DNA from: an uncultured Clostridia bacterium
GTDB lineage: Bacteria; Bacillota; Clostridia; Christensenellales; Borkfalkiaceae
Direction of reading: 5' to 3'
DNA: 13,717 nucleotides
Assembly: GCA_947627125.1 (NCBI GenBank)
Contig: CANQUY010000038.1
Span: forward strand, 1-13,717
Below, in pieces: positions 7,762-13,565 of this stretch. Below the pieces are notes generated by a model, which did no database searches, was not told the DNA's origin, and saw only the letters and a program-made list of their open reading frames with translations. The first letter of the stretch is position 1. Every line of letters begins with the position of its first letter. Made by a program: the position numbers and the translations under genes.

Positions 7762-7816
7762 GTGTTTCATGATATTCACCGATAGCGAAAACGCCGCGAT
7801 CTATCTGTTCTTCAAT

Positions 7817-7852
7817 ATCTTGCACATTATCTTATACATTATCTTGCACATT
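7817..7852. repeat. Three tandem 12-base repeats
   Basis: ATCTTGCACATT, ATCTTATACATT, ATCTTGCACATT in direct succession; the outer copies are identical and the middle one differs at two positions. They lie in the non-coding stretch between the two convergent genes; no function is evident. Confidence 0.7.
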
Positions 7853-7872
7853 TCTCAGAACAACAGGATAAT

Positions 7873-8168
7873 TCACTCATTTTCCTCTTTAAGAATTTGC
7901 CGTACATACTCTAAATTTTTATATCGGACATAGAGCAAATAACTTTCGAGCGGCAGAGCAAATCTTGCGCGAATTCCTGTGCCATACGGCATAAGCACAC
8001 ATTCTATATTTTTCTTTTCTAAACTATCCTTTAGGCTATCGCCCAAAAATCTATTCACTCGCGCGACGAGGCAAAAATCATTTTCGTTTACTTTTCTGAG
8101 CTTTTTCTGCCGCATTTGGGACATCTTTCATCCTCGCAAGCGATATTGCAACTTTCGCAAAAATTCAT
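7873..8168 (-). pseudogene. Zinc-ribbon plus DUF2007-like small protein, frameshifted
   Basis: The intact reading frame seen today (start 8124, 83 residues, MSQMRQKKLRKVNENDF...) lacks a plausible SD and a proper beginning. Reading from ATG 8168, which has GGAG 8 bases upstream, gives MNFCESCNIACEDERCPKCG, a CX2C-X8-CX2C zinc ribbon, which then runs into a stop at 8088-8090. One extra A in the A5 run (T5 at 8102-8106 on the plus strand) would join the two into a 98-residue protein continuing RKKLRKVNENDFCLVARVN. From memory, this zinc ribbon followed by a DUF2007-type 'signal transducing' domain is a common small-protein layout in Clostridia. The break could be a real mutation or a sequencing error. 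Function of the family is unknown. Confidence 0.7.
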
Positions 8169-8204
8169 AACTCGCTCCGTTTAATCCATGTTTTTTTCTC
8201 TACC

Positions 8205-8234
8205 ATTCTATCATAAGATCGTATTATAAATCAA
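8205..8234 (-). promoter_or_regulatory. Candidate promoter of the zinc-ribbon gene
   Basis: On the minus strand, TTGATT (8234-8229), an 18-base spacer and TAGAAT (8210-8205), 37 bases before the ATG at 8168. A TATAAT lies within the spacer but has no good -35. Confidence 0.45.
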
Positions 8235-8270
8235 GCAAAATCATGATGCCCGACATTAACATTGCAAGCT

Positions 8271-8302
8271 ATAAAAATGGACGCGGCTCTGCGCCGCGCC
8301 CC
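8271..8302 (-). terminator. Rho-independent terminator after sigG
   Basis: On the minus strand, CGCGGC-GCAGA-GCCGCG (8298-8282) with flanking GGGG/TCC, followed by ATTTTTAT. It starts about 40 bases after the sigG stop and closes the sporulation locus. Confidence 0.75.
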
Positions 8303-8340
8303 GAAAGAGATGTGTTTATTCTATTGAAATTGTTTGACGT

Positions 8341-9111
8341 TTACGAAATCTCTTTTTTGACGCTCGCGAGGGCATTTTTTTCAAGACGGGAAACCTGCGC
8401 CTGCGAAATTCCGACCTCCGCCGAAATCTCTGTCTGTGTCTTTCCCTCGTAGTAGCGGAGCATCAGAATCTTTTTCTCCCTGTCCGTGAGGCGGTTGATT
8501 GCCTCGCGGAGGGCGACGTGCTCCGTCCAGATTTCATCGCTCTGCGTTTCGTCGTAGAGCTGGTCCAAGAGCTCGAGGGTATCCCCCGATTTGTTGTAGA
8601 TGGGTTCGTAGAGGGAAACAGGGTCGGAAATGGCGTCGAGCGCATACACGACTTCCCGCTCCTTCACCTGCATCTCGGCGGCGATCTTCTCGATGGTCGC
8701 CTCTTCGTCCCGTTCCTCGAGGCTCTCTCTGACCTTCAGAATGCGGTAGGCAGTGTCGCGAATGGAGCGGGAAACCCTCAGTGAGTTTCCGTCCCTCAGA
8801 TACCGCTTGATCTCCCCCAAGATCATGGGGACGGCGTAGGTGGAGAACTTGACGTTGAAATCGAGATTGAAATTGTCGATCGCCTTGATGAGCCCCACAC
8901 AGCCCGCCTGAAAGACGTCGTCGGCATTGGCATTCTTCGCCCAGAACCGCTTGACGAGGGAGAGAACGAGCCGCATGTTGCCGATGATGAATTTTTCCCG
9001 CGCCTTTTCGTCGCCCGCCTTGAGCTGTTTCATCAGCTCGTCCATTTCCTTTGCGGTAAGTTTGGGGAGCCCCGTCGTATCGACGCCGCAAATCACAACC
9101 TTACTGATCAT
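8341..9111 (-). CDS. sigG: RNA polymerase sporulation sigma factor SigG
   Basis: SigG directs late gene expression in the forespore. The protein has 256 residues, the family length. The N-terminal sequence KVVICGVDTTGLPKLTAKEM carries the 'ICGVDTs.LP.L' signature that distinguishes SigG from SigF. Region 2 is seen in GNMRLVLSLVKRF, DDVFQAGCVGLIKAIDNF and FSTYAVPMILGEIKRYLRDG, followed by LRVSRSIRDTAY. The region 4 helix-turn-helix is KTQTEISAEVGISQAQVSRL. ATG 9111 has GGAGG seven bases upstream. It is separated from sigE by 73 bases holding a candidate forespore-type promoter and a hairpin against the SD, so it is probably expressed both from its own promoter and, at low level, by read-through. 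The adjacent spoIIGA-sigE-sigG order matches Bacillus and many Clostridia. Confidence 0.96.
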   Translation of the reverse strand: MISKVVICGVDTTGLPKLTAKEMDELMKQLKAGDEKAREKFIIGNMRLVLSLVKRFWAKNANADDVFQAGCVGLIKAIDNFNLDFNVKFSTYAVPMILGEIKRYLRDGNSLRVSRSIRDTAYRILKVRESLEERDEEATIEKIAAEMQVKEREVVYALDAISDPVSLYEPIYNKSGDTLELLDQLYDETQSDEIWTEHVALREAINRLTDREKKILMLRYYEGKTQTEISAEVGISQAQVSRLEKNALASVKKEIS

Positions 9112-9123
9112 CTTTTACCTCCG

Positions 9124-9141
9124 TAAGAGCCTTTGCTCTTA
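9124..9141 (-). promoter_or_regulatory. Leader hairpin directly upstream of the sigG SD
   Basis: Perfect 7-base inverted repeat TAAGAGC-AAAG-GCTCTTA on the minus strand, ending one base before the SD GGAGG (9122-9118). It could restrict ribosome access. From memory, a leader stem-loop limiting sigG translation has been described in Bacillus subtilis. Confidence 0.55.
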
Positions 9142-9161
9142 TGTAAACCGTTCGGAGATAA

Positions 9162-9191
9162 AAGTATCTGTGATTTTCAAAAAATTATACG
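9162..9191 (-). promoter_or_regulatory. Candidate SigF/SigG-type promoter of sigG
   Basis: On the minus strand, CGTATA (9191-9186) resembles the -35 TGNATA, and GATACTT (9168-9162) resembles the -10 CATNNTA, with a 17-base spacer. The -35 overlaps the sigE stop codon. Fit to the consensus (as recalled) is good but not perfect. Confidence 0.4.
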
Positions 9192-9892
9192 AGTTTGGAA
9201 ATTTCTTTCTTCAGCCGCTCGATGATCTTCTTTTCAAGACGGGATATGTAGCTCTGCGAGATCCCGAGGGCGTCGGCAACGTCCTTTTGGGTCATCTCCT
9301 CCCGCCCGCCGAGGCCGAACCGCATGTACATGATCTTCCGCTCCCGCTCGGGGAGTTTCAGGAGGGCCTCGCGAAGGAGTTCCTTTTCCACCCCCGATTC
9401 CACGCCGCCGTACACCGTGTCGCTGTCTGTGCCGAGAACGTCCGAGAGGAGCAGCTCGTTCCCCTCAAAATCGGTATTGAGGGGTTCGTCGAAGGAGATC
9501 TCGCTCTTCAGTTTCACCGTGCGGCGCAGATACATGAGGATCTCATTTTCAATACAGCGCGAGGCGTATGTGGCGAGCTTGATATTCTTGTCCGTGCGGA
9601 AGGAGTTGATGGCCTTGATGAGCCCGATGGTGCCGATCGAGATGAGGTCGTCGGGCTCCACGCCCGTGTTCTCGAATTTGCGGGAGATATAGACGACGAG
9701 CCGCAGGTTGTGTTCGATGAGCTTGGCCCGCACGTCCTCGACATCCGTCCCGCTCTCAAGTTTTGCGAGCATTTCGCTCTCCTCTTCCTGTGAGAGGGGG
9801 AGGGGGAGAGCCTCGCTCCCGCAGAGATAGTGGACAATGTTCTCACCTTTTATCTTCAGCAACCAGTTGTGCAGAGCTTCCAACAGCTTCAT
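9185..9892 (-). CDS. sigE: RNA polymerase sporulation sigma factor SigE (pro-form)
   Basis: SigE governs early mother-cell gene expression during sporulation and is made as an inactive precursor. The protein has 235 residues. The first ~22 (MKLLEALHNWLLKIKGENIV) form the amphipathic membrane-binding pro-sequence, followed by HYLCGSEALPLPLS, equivalent to the conserved 'YyiGGSEALPPPLs' cleavage zone. Region 2 is EHNLRLVVYISRKFENTG, DLISIGTIGLIKAINSF and KLATYASRCIENEILMYLRR. Region 4 ends QKDVADALGISQSYISRLEK. The frame is open further upstream, but ATG 9892 has GGAGGAG five bases before it and gives the family N-terminus. It overlaps the end of spoIIGA by 50 bases, suggesting coupled synthesis of protease and substrate. 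The second G of the usual GG is Cys here (YLCGSEAL). Confidence 0.96.
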   Translation of the reverse strand: MKLLEALHNWLLKIKGENIVHYLCGSEALPLPLSQEEESEMLAKLESGTDVEDVRAKLIEHNLRLVVYISRKFENTGVEPDDLISIGTIGLIKAINSFRTDKNIKLATYASRCIENEILMYLRRTVKLKSEISFDEPLNTDFEGNELLLSDVLGTDSDTVYGGVESGVEKELLREALLKLPERERKIMYMRFGLGGREEMTQKDVADALGISQSYISRLEKKIIERLKKEISKLV

Positions 9893-10682
9893 GGTTCTCC
9901 TCCGAATATGATGGGTGCAAGATGATCTGATATTCCTTTGATTTGACGTCGCCCGTCGTGAAGAGGGCATTTTGGTAGGTCTTTGCGCCGATTTTGAGCA
10001 AATTGCAGGCAAAGACGGGTCGCTCGCTCGAGCCGTTCACCGTGCCGATCGCAATCCTGCCGTACGGGGCGGGTTCCTCTCTGAAGAGCAGCAGGGCCGC
10101 CGTCGGGGAGAGCACATTGACGGGTTCCCCGCGGAAGAAGAGGCTGTTTCCCGTATCGGCGAGGGCCTTGAGGGAGAGCGTTCTCCCGTTGTGGCAGAGT
10201 TCCACCGCAAAGATACTGCTCTTGAGCTTGCGGTAGCGATAGAAGCTCCGCGACAGATAGAACACGCCGACGCCGAACAGCCCCGCAAGTCCCAAAACGA
10301 GCCCGACGGGGGCAGATTCCACGAGATAGCCCTGCCCTTCAACATAGGGGAGATCGAAGAAGGAATAGACGGCGGTGAGCAGTCCCCCGAGCGCAAAAGT
10401 CAGCGCAAAAAAGGAGAGAAAGACAAAGAAATATGTCCTTTTCGTGCCCTTTTTGACGGCAAGAAGGGGAAGGATCGCGCCGCCGAGGAACTTCACGAGA
10501 TATGCCGCCCAAGCGGGAAGGGGAAGGAGGGGAAAGACGATGGCTTCCGCCGTTCCCACCGCCGCCGCGAGGAGCAGACGGAATACTCCCGTTTCCGCCC
10601 GTGCGCATTTGACGGCAAGGAAGAGCAGGAGCAGGTCCAACAAGAAATTTTCCGCGACGGCGTATTCCACATAGACTTCCAT
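9843..10682 (-). CDS. spoIIGA: Sporulation sigma-E processing peptidase SpoIIGA
   Basis: Membrane-embedded aspartic protease that removes the SigE pro-sequence at the sporulation septum. The protein has 279 residues from ATG 10682. It begins MEVYVEYAVAENFLLDLLLL and has five hydrophobic segments (about 11-27, 34-54, 57-76, 84-107, 121-144). A soluble C-terminal domain follows with the aspartic-protease motif ADTGNSLF; the catalytic Asp is residue 176, equivalent in family terms to the Asp of DTGN in Bacillus. SD GGAG lies six bases before this ATG. An upstream in-frame ATG at 10775 would add 31 non-membrane residues encoded by the promoter region and is rejected. The 50-base overlap with sigE is notable. 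The gene is first in the operon, behind a Spo0A-type promoter. Confidence 0.95.
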   Translation of the reverse strand: MEVYVEYAVAENFLLDLLLLFLAVKCARAETGVFRLLLAAAVGTAEAIVFPLLPLPAWAAYLVKFLGGAILPLLAVKKGTKRTYFFVFLSFFALTFALGGLLTAVYSFFDLPYVEGQGYLVESAPVGLVLGLAGLFGVGVFYLSRSFYRYRKLKSSIFAVELCHNGRTLSLKALADTGNSLFFRGEPVNVLSPTAALLLFREEPAPYGRIAIGTVNGSSERPVFACNLLKIGAKTYQNALFTTGDVKSKEYQIILHPSYSEENHEAVGSSAQLVAEDKR

Positions 10683-10701
10683 TGGCCACTCCGTAGAGCC
10701 C

Positions 10702-10735
10702 ATTATAAGGCGAGTGTGAGGCAGAAAAATGTCTG
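10702..10735 (-). promoter_or_regulatory. spoIIG-type promoter (sigma-A, 22-base spacer)
   Basis: On the minus strand, -10 TATAAT lies at 10707-10702. With a normal 17-base spacing there is only a T-run, but 22 bases upstream lies CAGACA (10735-10730), 4 of 6 to TTGACA. The Bacillus subtilis spoIIG promoter has the same unusual 22-base spacing and needs Spo0A for activity. The likely start is near 10695, giving a leader of about 13 bases with the SD. Confidence 0.7.
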
Positions 10736-10766
10736 ATTTTGTCGAAAAAGACAGAATAATGTCGTT
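10730..10766. promoter_or_regulatory. Three phased Spo0A boxes
   Basis: Plus-strand sequences TGTCTGA (10730-10736), TGTCGAA (10740-10746, a perfect 0A box) and TGTCGTT (10760-10766) start 10 and 20 bases apart, that is, on one face of the helix. The first overlaps the -35 element of the spoIIGA promoter. A 10-base step is the spacing at which Spo0A binds as a tandem dimer. Confidence 0.65.
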
Positions 10767-10843
10767 TGAGAACATGCTTCGGGAAAATATAAATTTCTCT
10801 CACGGCTGGAGGGAAATTTTCTTAAATTGGGTCACGAAAACCG

Positions 10844-10872
10844 TTGACAAATCCATGAGATAGGGATATAAT
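10844..10872 (+). promoter_or_regulatory. Consensus promoter of the tRNA gene
   Basis: TTGACA (10844-10849), 17-base spacer, TATAAT (10867-10872): a full consensus sigma-A promoter ending 19 bases before the tRNA. It is divergent from the spoIIGA promoter. Confidence 0.85.
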
Positions 10873-10891
10873 AATCAAGTAAATCAGTTAT

Positions 10892-10968
10892 GCGCCGTTA
10901 GCTCAATTGGATAGAGCGTTGGTCTACGGAACCAAAGGCTAGGGATTCGAGTTCCTTACGGCGCACCA
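10892..10968 (+). tRNA. tRNA-Arg (anticodon ACG)
   Basis: 77 bases. The acceptor arms GCGCCGT and ACGGCGC pair fully. The D arm is GCTC ... GAGC. The anticodon stem TTGGT/ACCAA encloses the loop CTACGGA, giving anticodon ACG (Arg, CGN codons, A34 expected to become inosine). A 5-base variable loop follows, and the T arm AGGGA-TTCGAGT-TCCTT has one G-U pair. The CCA end is encoded. Confidence 0.95.
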
Positions 10969-10977
10969 AAAGAGTAT

Positions 10978-11027
10978 AATCCGAATTGTTTACTTGTAAC
11001 GAGTGAATGGTTCGGATTTACTTTTTA
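10978..11027 (+). terminator. Terminator of the tRNA gene
   Basis: AATCCGAA (10978-10985) pairs with TTCGGATT (11011-11018), with a further inner TTTACT/AGTGAA stem, followed by the T-rich tail TACTTTTTACT. It starts 10 bases after the tRNA. Confidence 0.8.
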
Positions 11028-11050
11028 CTTCAAAGAATAGTCATACAGAC

Positions 11051-11082
11051 AGCGCGCCGAGAGGTTCTCCCCTCGGCGCGCT
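11051..11082 (+). terminator. Strong GC-rich hairpin, probable second terminator
   Basis: AGCGCGCCGAG (11051-11061) and CTCGGCGCGCT (11072-11082) pair perfectly over 11 bases, with GG/CC pairing and a TTCT loop inside. The tail is only TTATA. It may be a back-up terminator for the tRNA unit or an insulator in front of the next promoter. Confidence 0.55.
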
Positions 11083-11118
11083 TTATAATGAAATATTTGG
11101 CGGAGATACCCGCCTCGC

Positions 11119-11147
11119 TTGATTTTCGTGTGGATTTATGGTATAAT
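11119..11147 (+). promoter_or_regulatory. Promoter of the unknown gene at 11201
   Basis: TTGATT (11119-11124), 17-base spacer, TATAAT (11142-11147) with an extended -10 (TGG before it). Nearly the same promoter precedes the gene at 12377. Confidence 0.75.
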
Positions 11148-11200
11148 AACAGAGATAAAAAATCATGTGCAAGAAGGATATACAGTAGGGGTTGACGAGT

Positions 11201-12097
11201 ATGAACTATAAAATAAACGGTAGTGCATATGAAATCGTGATAGACGAGCCCGCCTCACGCTTTTTTATCATAGGCGGCTCGGTGTGGGTGTACGATTTGA
11301 AAACGAACGAAAAAATTGCGAGGCTTAACGATATAAGCCACCCTACTTTTGTATATGTTTCGCACGAGAACAACATCGTTTTGGTTCAGTCAACCGACGG
11401 CAAGTTTGCCTTTTACACCGCGGACACTCTTTCTTTTCTCGGCAAATTGAAAATAAGGGGTTGCCATAACACCGATGAGGACTTCTACTACGGCGAAGAG
11501 GAGAACGCCGCTTACGGAATCTATACTTGTGGTCGGAGCGACGGCGGTGTGGGATACGGTTTTGCGGAGATCTATCCCGACAAGCTGCAATATTCCACGA
11601 TTCCTCTCCCGCAGTTAAAGTTCGACCGTGAAAAGAAAAGCGATAAAGCGCCGTATACGCGCTATTGCTTCGTGAGGCACGCAAAGGACGGCTATTATAT
11701 GATTCGCAACTGTTATTCTTGGGACGCATCGACAGACGGCTTGCCGACATTTTACGATTGTTGCTACGGGCGATTCAAAAAAGAGGGTGATGATCTCGTT
11801 TTGAAAGAAAAACTTCTTACGTCGGACGAAAGAACCTTAGAATTGTCGGATATTACCGAAGGTGCGCCGATCATTTCGCAGTTCCGCAAAACGTTTCGCG
11901 GGCGGGAATATTTGATCCGTACACGAAAAAGTGAAAGGGGATTGTTTGTGATTACCAACGAAGCGGTATATCGTCTCTTACCCGAGGGGGCATTAGAAGA
12001 GGTCTGCCGCGAGCAATATATGTCGGACTACGCGGAGTTCGGCGGCAGAAGATATATTTGCACATGGAAATACTGCCTTGTTCAAGATATGGCATAA
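11201..12097 (+). CDS. Unknown protein, beta-rich, possibly propeller-like
   Basis: I do not recognise the family. The protein has 298 residues from ATG 11201 (a TTG at 11192 would add three), with a modest AGGGG SD nine bases upstream. No signal peptide or membrane segment is visible, so it is probably cytoplasmic. It is dominated by alternating beta-type stretches with turns: RFFIIGGSVWVYDLKTNEKI, HENNIVLVQSTDGKFAFYTA, KYCLVQD and similar. The short blocks 'value - label - compare' (SVWVYDLKT, KFAFYTADT, GLFVITNEAVYRL) resemble WD40/quinoprotein-like propeller blades, but no repeat is regular enough to be sure. It has its own promoter and terminator, so it is a single-gene unit. Codon use is AT-richer than in the ATPase and sigma factor genes. 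Confidence 0.75.
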   Translation: MNYKINGSAYEIVIDEPASRFFIIGGSVWVYDLKTNEKIARLNDISHPTFVYVSHENNIVLVQSTDGKFAFYTADTLSFLGKLKIRGCHNTDEDFYYGEEENAAYGIYTCGRSDGGVGYGFAEIYPDKLQYSTIPLPQLKFDREKKSDKAPYTRYCFVRHAKDGYYMIRNCYSWDASTDGLPTFYDCCYGRFKKEGDDLVLKEKLLTSDERTLELSDITEGAPIISQFRKTFRGREYLIRTRKSERGLFVITNEAVYRLLPEGALEEVCREQYMSDYAEFGGRRYICTWKYCLVQDMA

Positions 12098-12116
12098 TAA
12101 AGATACATAGCAAAAG

Positions 12117-12153
12117 ACCGCCGACGGAGCGTAATGATCTGTCGGCGGTTTCT
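12117..12153 (+). terminator. Terminator after the unknown gene
   Basis: ACCGCCGAC (12117-12125) and GTCGGCGGT (12141-12149) form a perfect 9-base stem, followed by TTTCTCT, 20 bases after the stop codon. Confidence 0.75.
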
Positions 12154-12200
12154 CTGCTCATTCCGCTCTTACTTTTGCCCGCCCCCTGCGTGTCCCGCGT

Positions 12201-12245
12201 TCATTCAGAGCGCAGCGAAGAACCCCATGAAACCAACGGATCCCC
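12201..12245 (+). repeat. Repeat-family unit with extended flank (left direct repeat)
   Basis: TCATTCAGAG ... CGAAGAACCCC is a slightly diverged short unit of the repeat family. Its downstream flank (CCCATGAAACCAACGG) is repeated at 13180-13195 (CCCATGCAACCAATGG). The rest of 12154-12297 shows no gene. Confidence 0.65.
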
Positions 12246-12297
12246 GTGCGTTCAACGGGATGCTTTACATACATTCAGCACAATCGATCGGTTCCAC

Positions 12298-12326
12298 TTG
12301 ATTTTCTTCCCGCAACATGGTATTAT
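12298..12326 (+). promoter_or_regulatory. Promoter of the unknown gene at 12377
   Basis: TTGATT (12298-12303), 17-base spacer, TATTAT (12321-12326), with ATGG before the -10 as at 11138-11141. Confidence 0.7.
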
Positions 12327-12376
12327 GACAGTAAGGCTTTTCTGTGCAAGAGTCGGGCGATAGGAGGGCAATGGGT

Positions 12377-12937
12377 ATGGAATCAAATCATGAAGTAAAA
12401 ATCGGCGATTGGGTGAATTGTTACTATGCGGGATATTGGAAAATTGTCGATTTAAAACATAATATTACCGACAATGAATTTTCAGATGTACTCGCGATCG
12501 TCAAAAAAGGTTTTACGCCGAATATGAAGTTCAATGTTTCCTTAAAGTATTGCGACATTTGCTGGTGCAAAAAAATTAGCGAGGACGAACTTCGCAAAAT
12601 AGAAGAATATTTTTATGAAAATCCCGAAACAAAACGGAAATTTGACACCTATGATGGTCCATTATACGGGATAACGAAGGGTTGGATCGTCGATTTAGAC
12701 GATGAGGAAGTTGGAATTTATAATGAAAAATTGAGATCTCTACCGAAATATTTTTCTTTGCATAAGTTTAACCGCTTTGTAGAAGAAATCGGCCTGCGGA
12801 AACACATGTTACAGTCGTCGAAGATGGCAAAATATATGTTGACAATCGTTACTTATCCGTGGTTGGCGGACGAAAACAATCATACTCCTTTATATTTTTT
12901 GGAAAAGGGAATTTACGCAAAACCTGAAACAAAATAA
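12377..12937 (+). CDS. Unknown AT-rich gene, SH3-like start
   Basis: I do not recognise the family. The protein has 186 residues from ATG 12377, chosen because the SD AGGAGG (12362-12367) lies 9 bases before it; an in-frame ATG at 12371 is only 3 bases from the SD, and a GTG at 12344 lies before it. The start KIGDWVNCYYAGYWKIVDLK looks like a small SH3/KOW-type barrel. It is followed by a Cys-containing patch (KYCDICWCKKI) and a mostly helical remainder with many Tyr, Lys and Glu; no membrane segment is seen. Base use is strongly AT-rich compared with everything else here, and direct repeats flank it on both sides, both signs of acquisition. An immunity or accessory role is possible but unsupported. 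Confidence 0.75.
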   Translation: MESNHEVKIGDWVNCYYAGYWKIVDLKHNITDNEFSDVLAIVKKGFTPNMKFNVSLKYCDICWCKKISEDELRKIEEYFYENPETKRKFDTYDGPLYGITKGWIVDLDDEEVGIYNEKLRSLPKYFSLHKFNRFVEEIGLRKHMLQSSKMAKYMLTIVTYPWLADENNHTPLYFLEKGIYAKPETK

Positions 12938-12992
12938 TGGCGTGGAACGCAATGAACAATGATTGGGTAAAATCGTCCGTCTGTCTATGCGC

Positions 12993-13195
12993 TCATTCTG
13001 TCCCGCGCCGCATCATTCTGAGAAAGGGAGCAGGACGAGAGGACGGATACTAACCCGAAGAATCTCGCGGCGAAAGTCCGTAATTCATGCGGGGGAACCC
13101 GCTCATTCTGAGGGAGCGCAAGCGACCGAAGAATCCCCTCAAACGAAGTTCGTGCGTTCATTCTGAGCGCAGCGAAGAATCCCATGCAACCAATG
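12993..13195 (+). repeat. Cluster of repeat-family units
   Basis: Four units lie in a row. The first is a truncated TCATTCTG at 12993. The second is a single 56-base arm at 13013-13068 (TCATTCTGAGAA ... CGAAGAATCTCGC) equal to the right arm of the fold-back elements. The third is a medium unit at 13103-13138 (TCATTCTGAG, GGAGCGCAAGCGAC, CGAAGAATCCCC). The fourth is a short unit at 13158-13182 (TCATTCTGAG, CGCAG, CGAAGAATCCC) with the flank shared with 12201. No gene is visible from 12938 to 13440; the short open frames here are repeat sequence. Confidence 0.75.
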
Positions 13196-13256
13196 GCCCC
13201 CCCGCGCGCATTCTATTCATGTCTAAGCGCGGCACGAGCGCGTAGCGCGAAGTAGT

Positions 13257-13304
13257 GCAGTCGAAGGGTCACCGCAGCAAAAAATAAGGTGATGGTTCGA
13301 CTGC
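13257..13304. repeat. Second type of palindromic repeat
   Basis: GCAGTCGAAGGGTCACC (13257-13273) and GGTGATGGTTCGACTGC (13288-13304) form an imperfect hairpin with an A-rich centre. This is a different sequence family from the TCATTCTGAG repeats; only one copy lies in the window. Confidence 0.6.
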
Positions 13305-13442
13305 GCTCACCATGACGTGATCGAAATGCCTCCGTCGGTTTCCTGCCATGTGTTCACATGAACGGGTGCCGTTGTGACTCTCGCCGCTCCATGATTTATA
13401 CGCAATTCAACAAAGAAGAGCTCAAAGCAAAATAAAAAAACG

Positions 13443-13472
13443 GGGTAAAATCAATGATTTTACCCTATTTTT
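13443..13472. terminator. Bidirectional rho-independent terminator
   Basis: GGGTAAAAT-CAATG-ATTTTACCC (13443-13465), with TATTTTT on the plus side and, on the minus strand, CGTTTTTTTATTTT. In the minus direction it stands right behind the tRNA-like 3' end at 13474-13491. Confidence 0.8.
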
Positions 13473-13473
13473 C

Positions 13474-13491
13474 TGGCGCGCCAAGTGGGAC
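13474..13491 (-). other. Possible attachment site: tRNA 3'-end remnant
   Basis: Read on the minus strand, GTCCCACTTGGCGCGCCA has the layout of a tRNA 3' end: the end of a T loop, T-stem strand CCCAC, a 7-base acceptor strand (TTGGCGC), G, CCA. It is followed by a terminator, but the rest of a tRNA is missing on the other side. Integrating elements commonly use exactly this part of tRNA genes as att core. This is inference; no integrase lies in the window. Confidence 0.35.
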
Positions 13492-13501
13492 GTAAATTGC
13501 A

Positions 13502-13530
13502 AAAGCGAGGACAAAAACTGCCCTCGCCTT
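13502..13530 (-). terminator. Terminator of the partial gene at the right edge
   Basis: On the minus strand, AAGGCGAGG (13530-13522) pairs with CCTCGCTTT (13510-13502), with one G-U pair and an 11-base loop, then TGC; the T-run is partly within the stem. It lies 35 bases after the stop of the gene that ends at 13566. Confidence 0.55.
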
Positions 13531-13565
13531 CTTTATACTCCGCTAAATTGAAATTTATCTTTCTT

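Noticed and set aside
7680..7833. Minus-strand open frame of about 50 codons downstream of the zinc-ribbon gene (GTG start near 7825)
   Set aside because: It runs straight through the terminator hairpin and the 12-base repeats and has no SD.
8098..8110. Programmed -1 frameshifting to join the zinc ribbon and its following domain
   Set aside because: The A5-G run is not a classic X XXY YYZ slippery heptamer, and no clear stimulatory hairpin follows; a simple indel or sequencing error is the simpler reading.
9972..10736. 254-codon plus-strand frame opposite spoIIGA
   Set aside because: Antisense shadow; the product is a Glu/Arg/Gly-rich sequence without domain features, while the minus strand encodes a clear SpoIIGA.
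13391..13435. 14-codon open frame (MIYTQFNKEELKAK) just before the terminator, perhaps a truncated gene start
   Set aside because: No SD and too short; the resemblance to the N-terminus of some aminotransferases is only from memory and cannot be supported.
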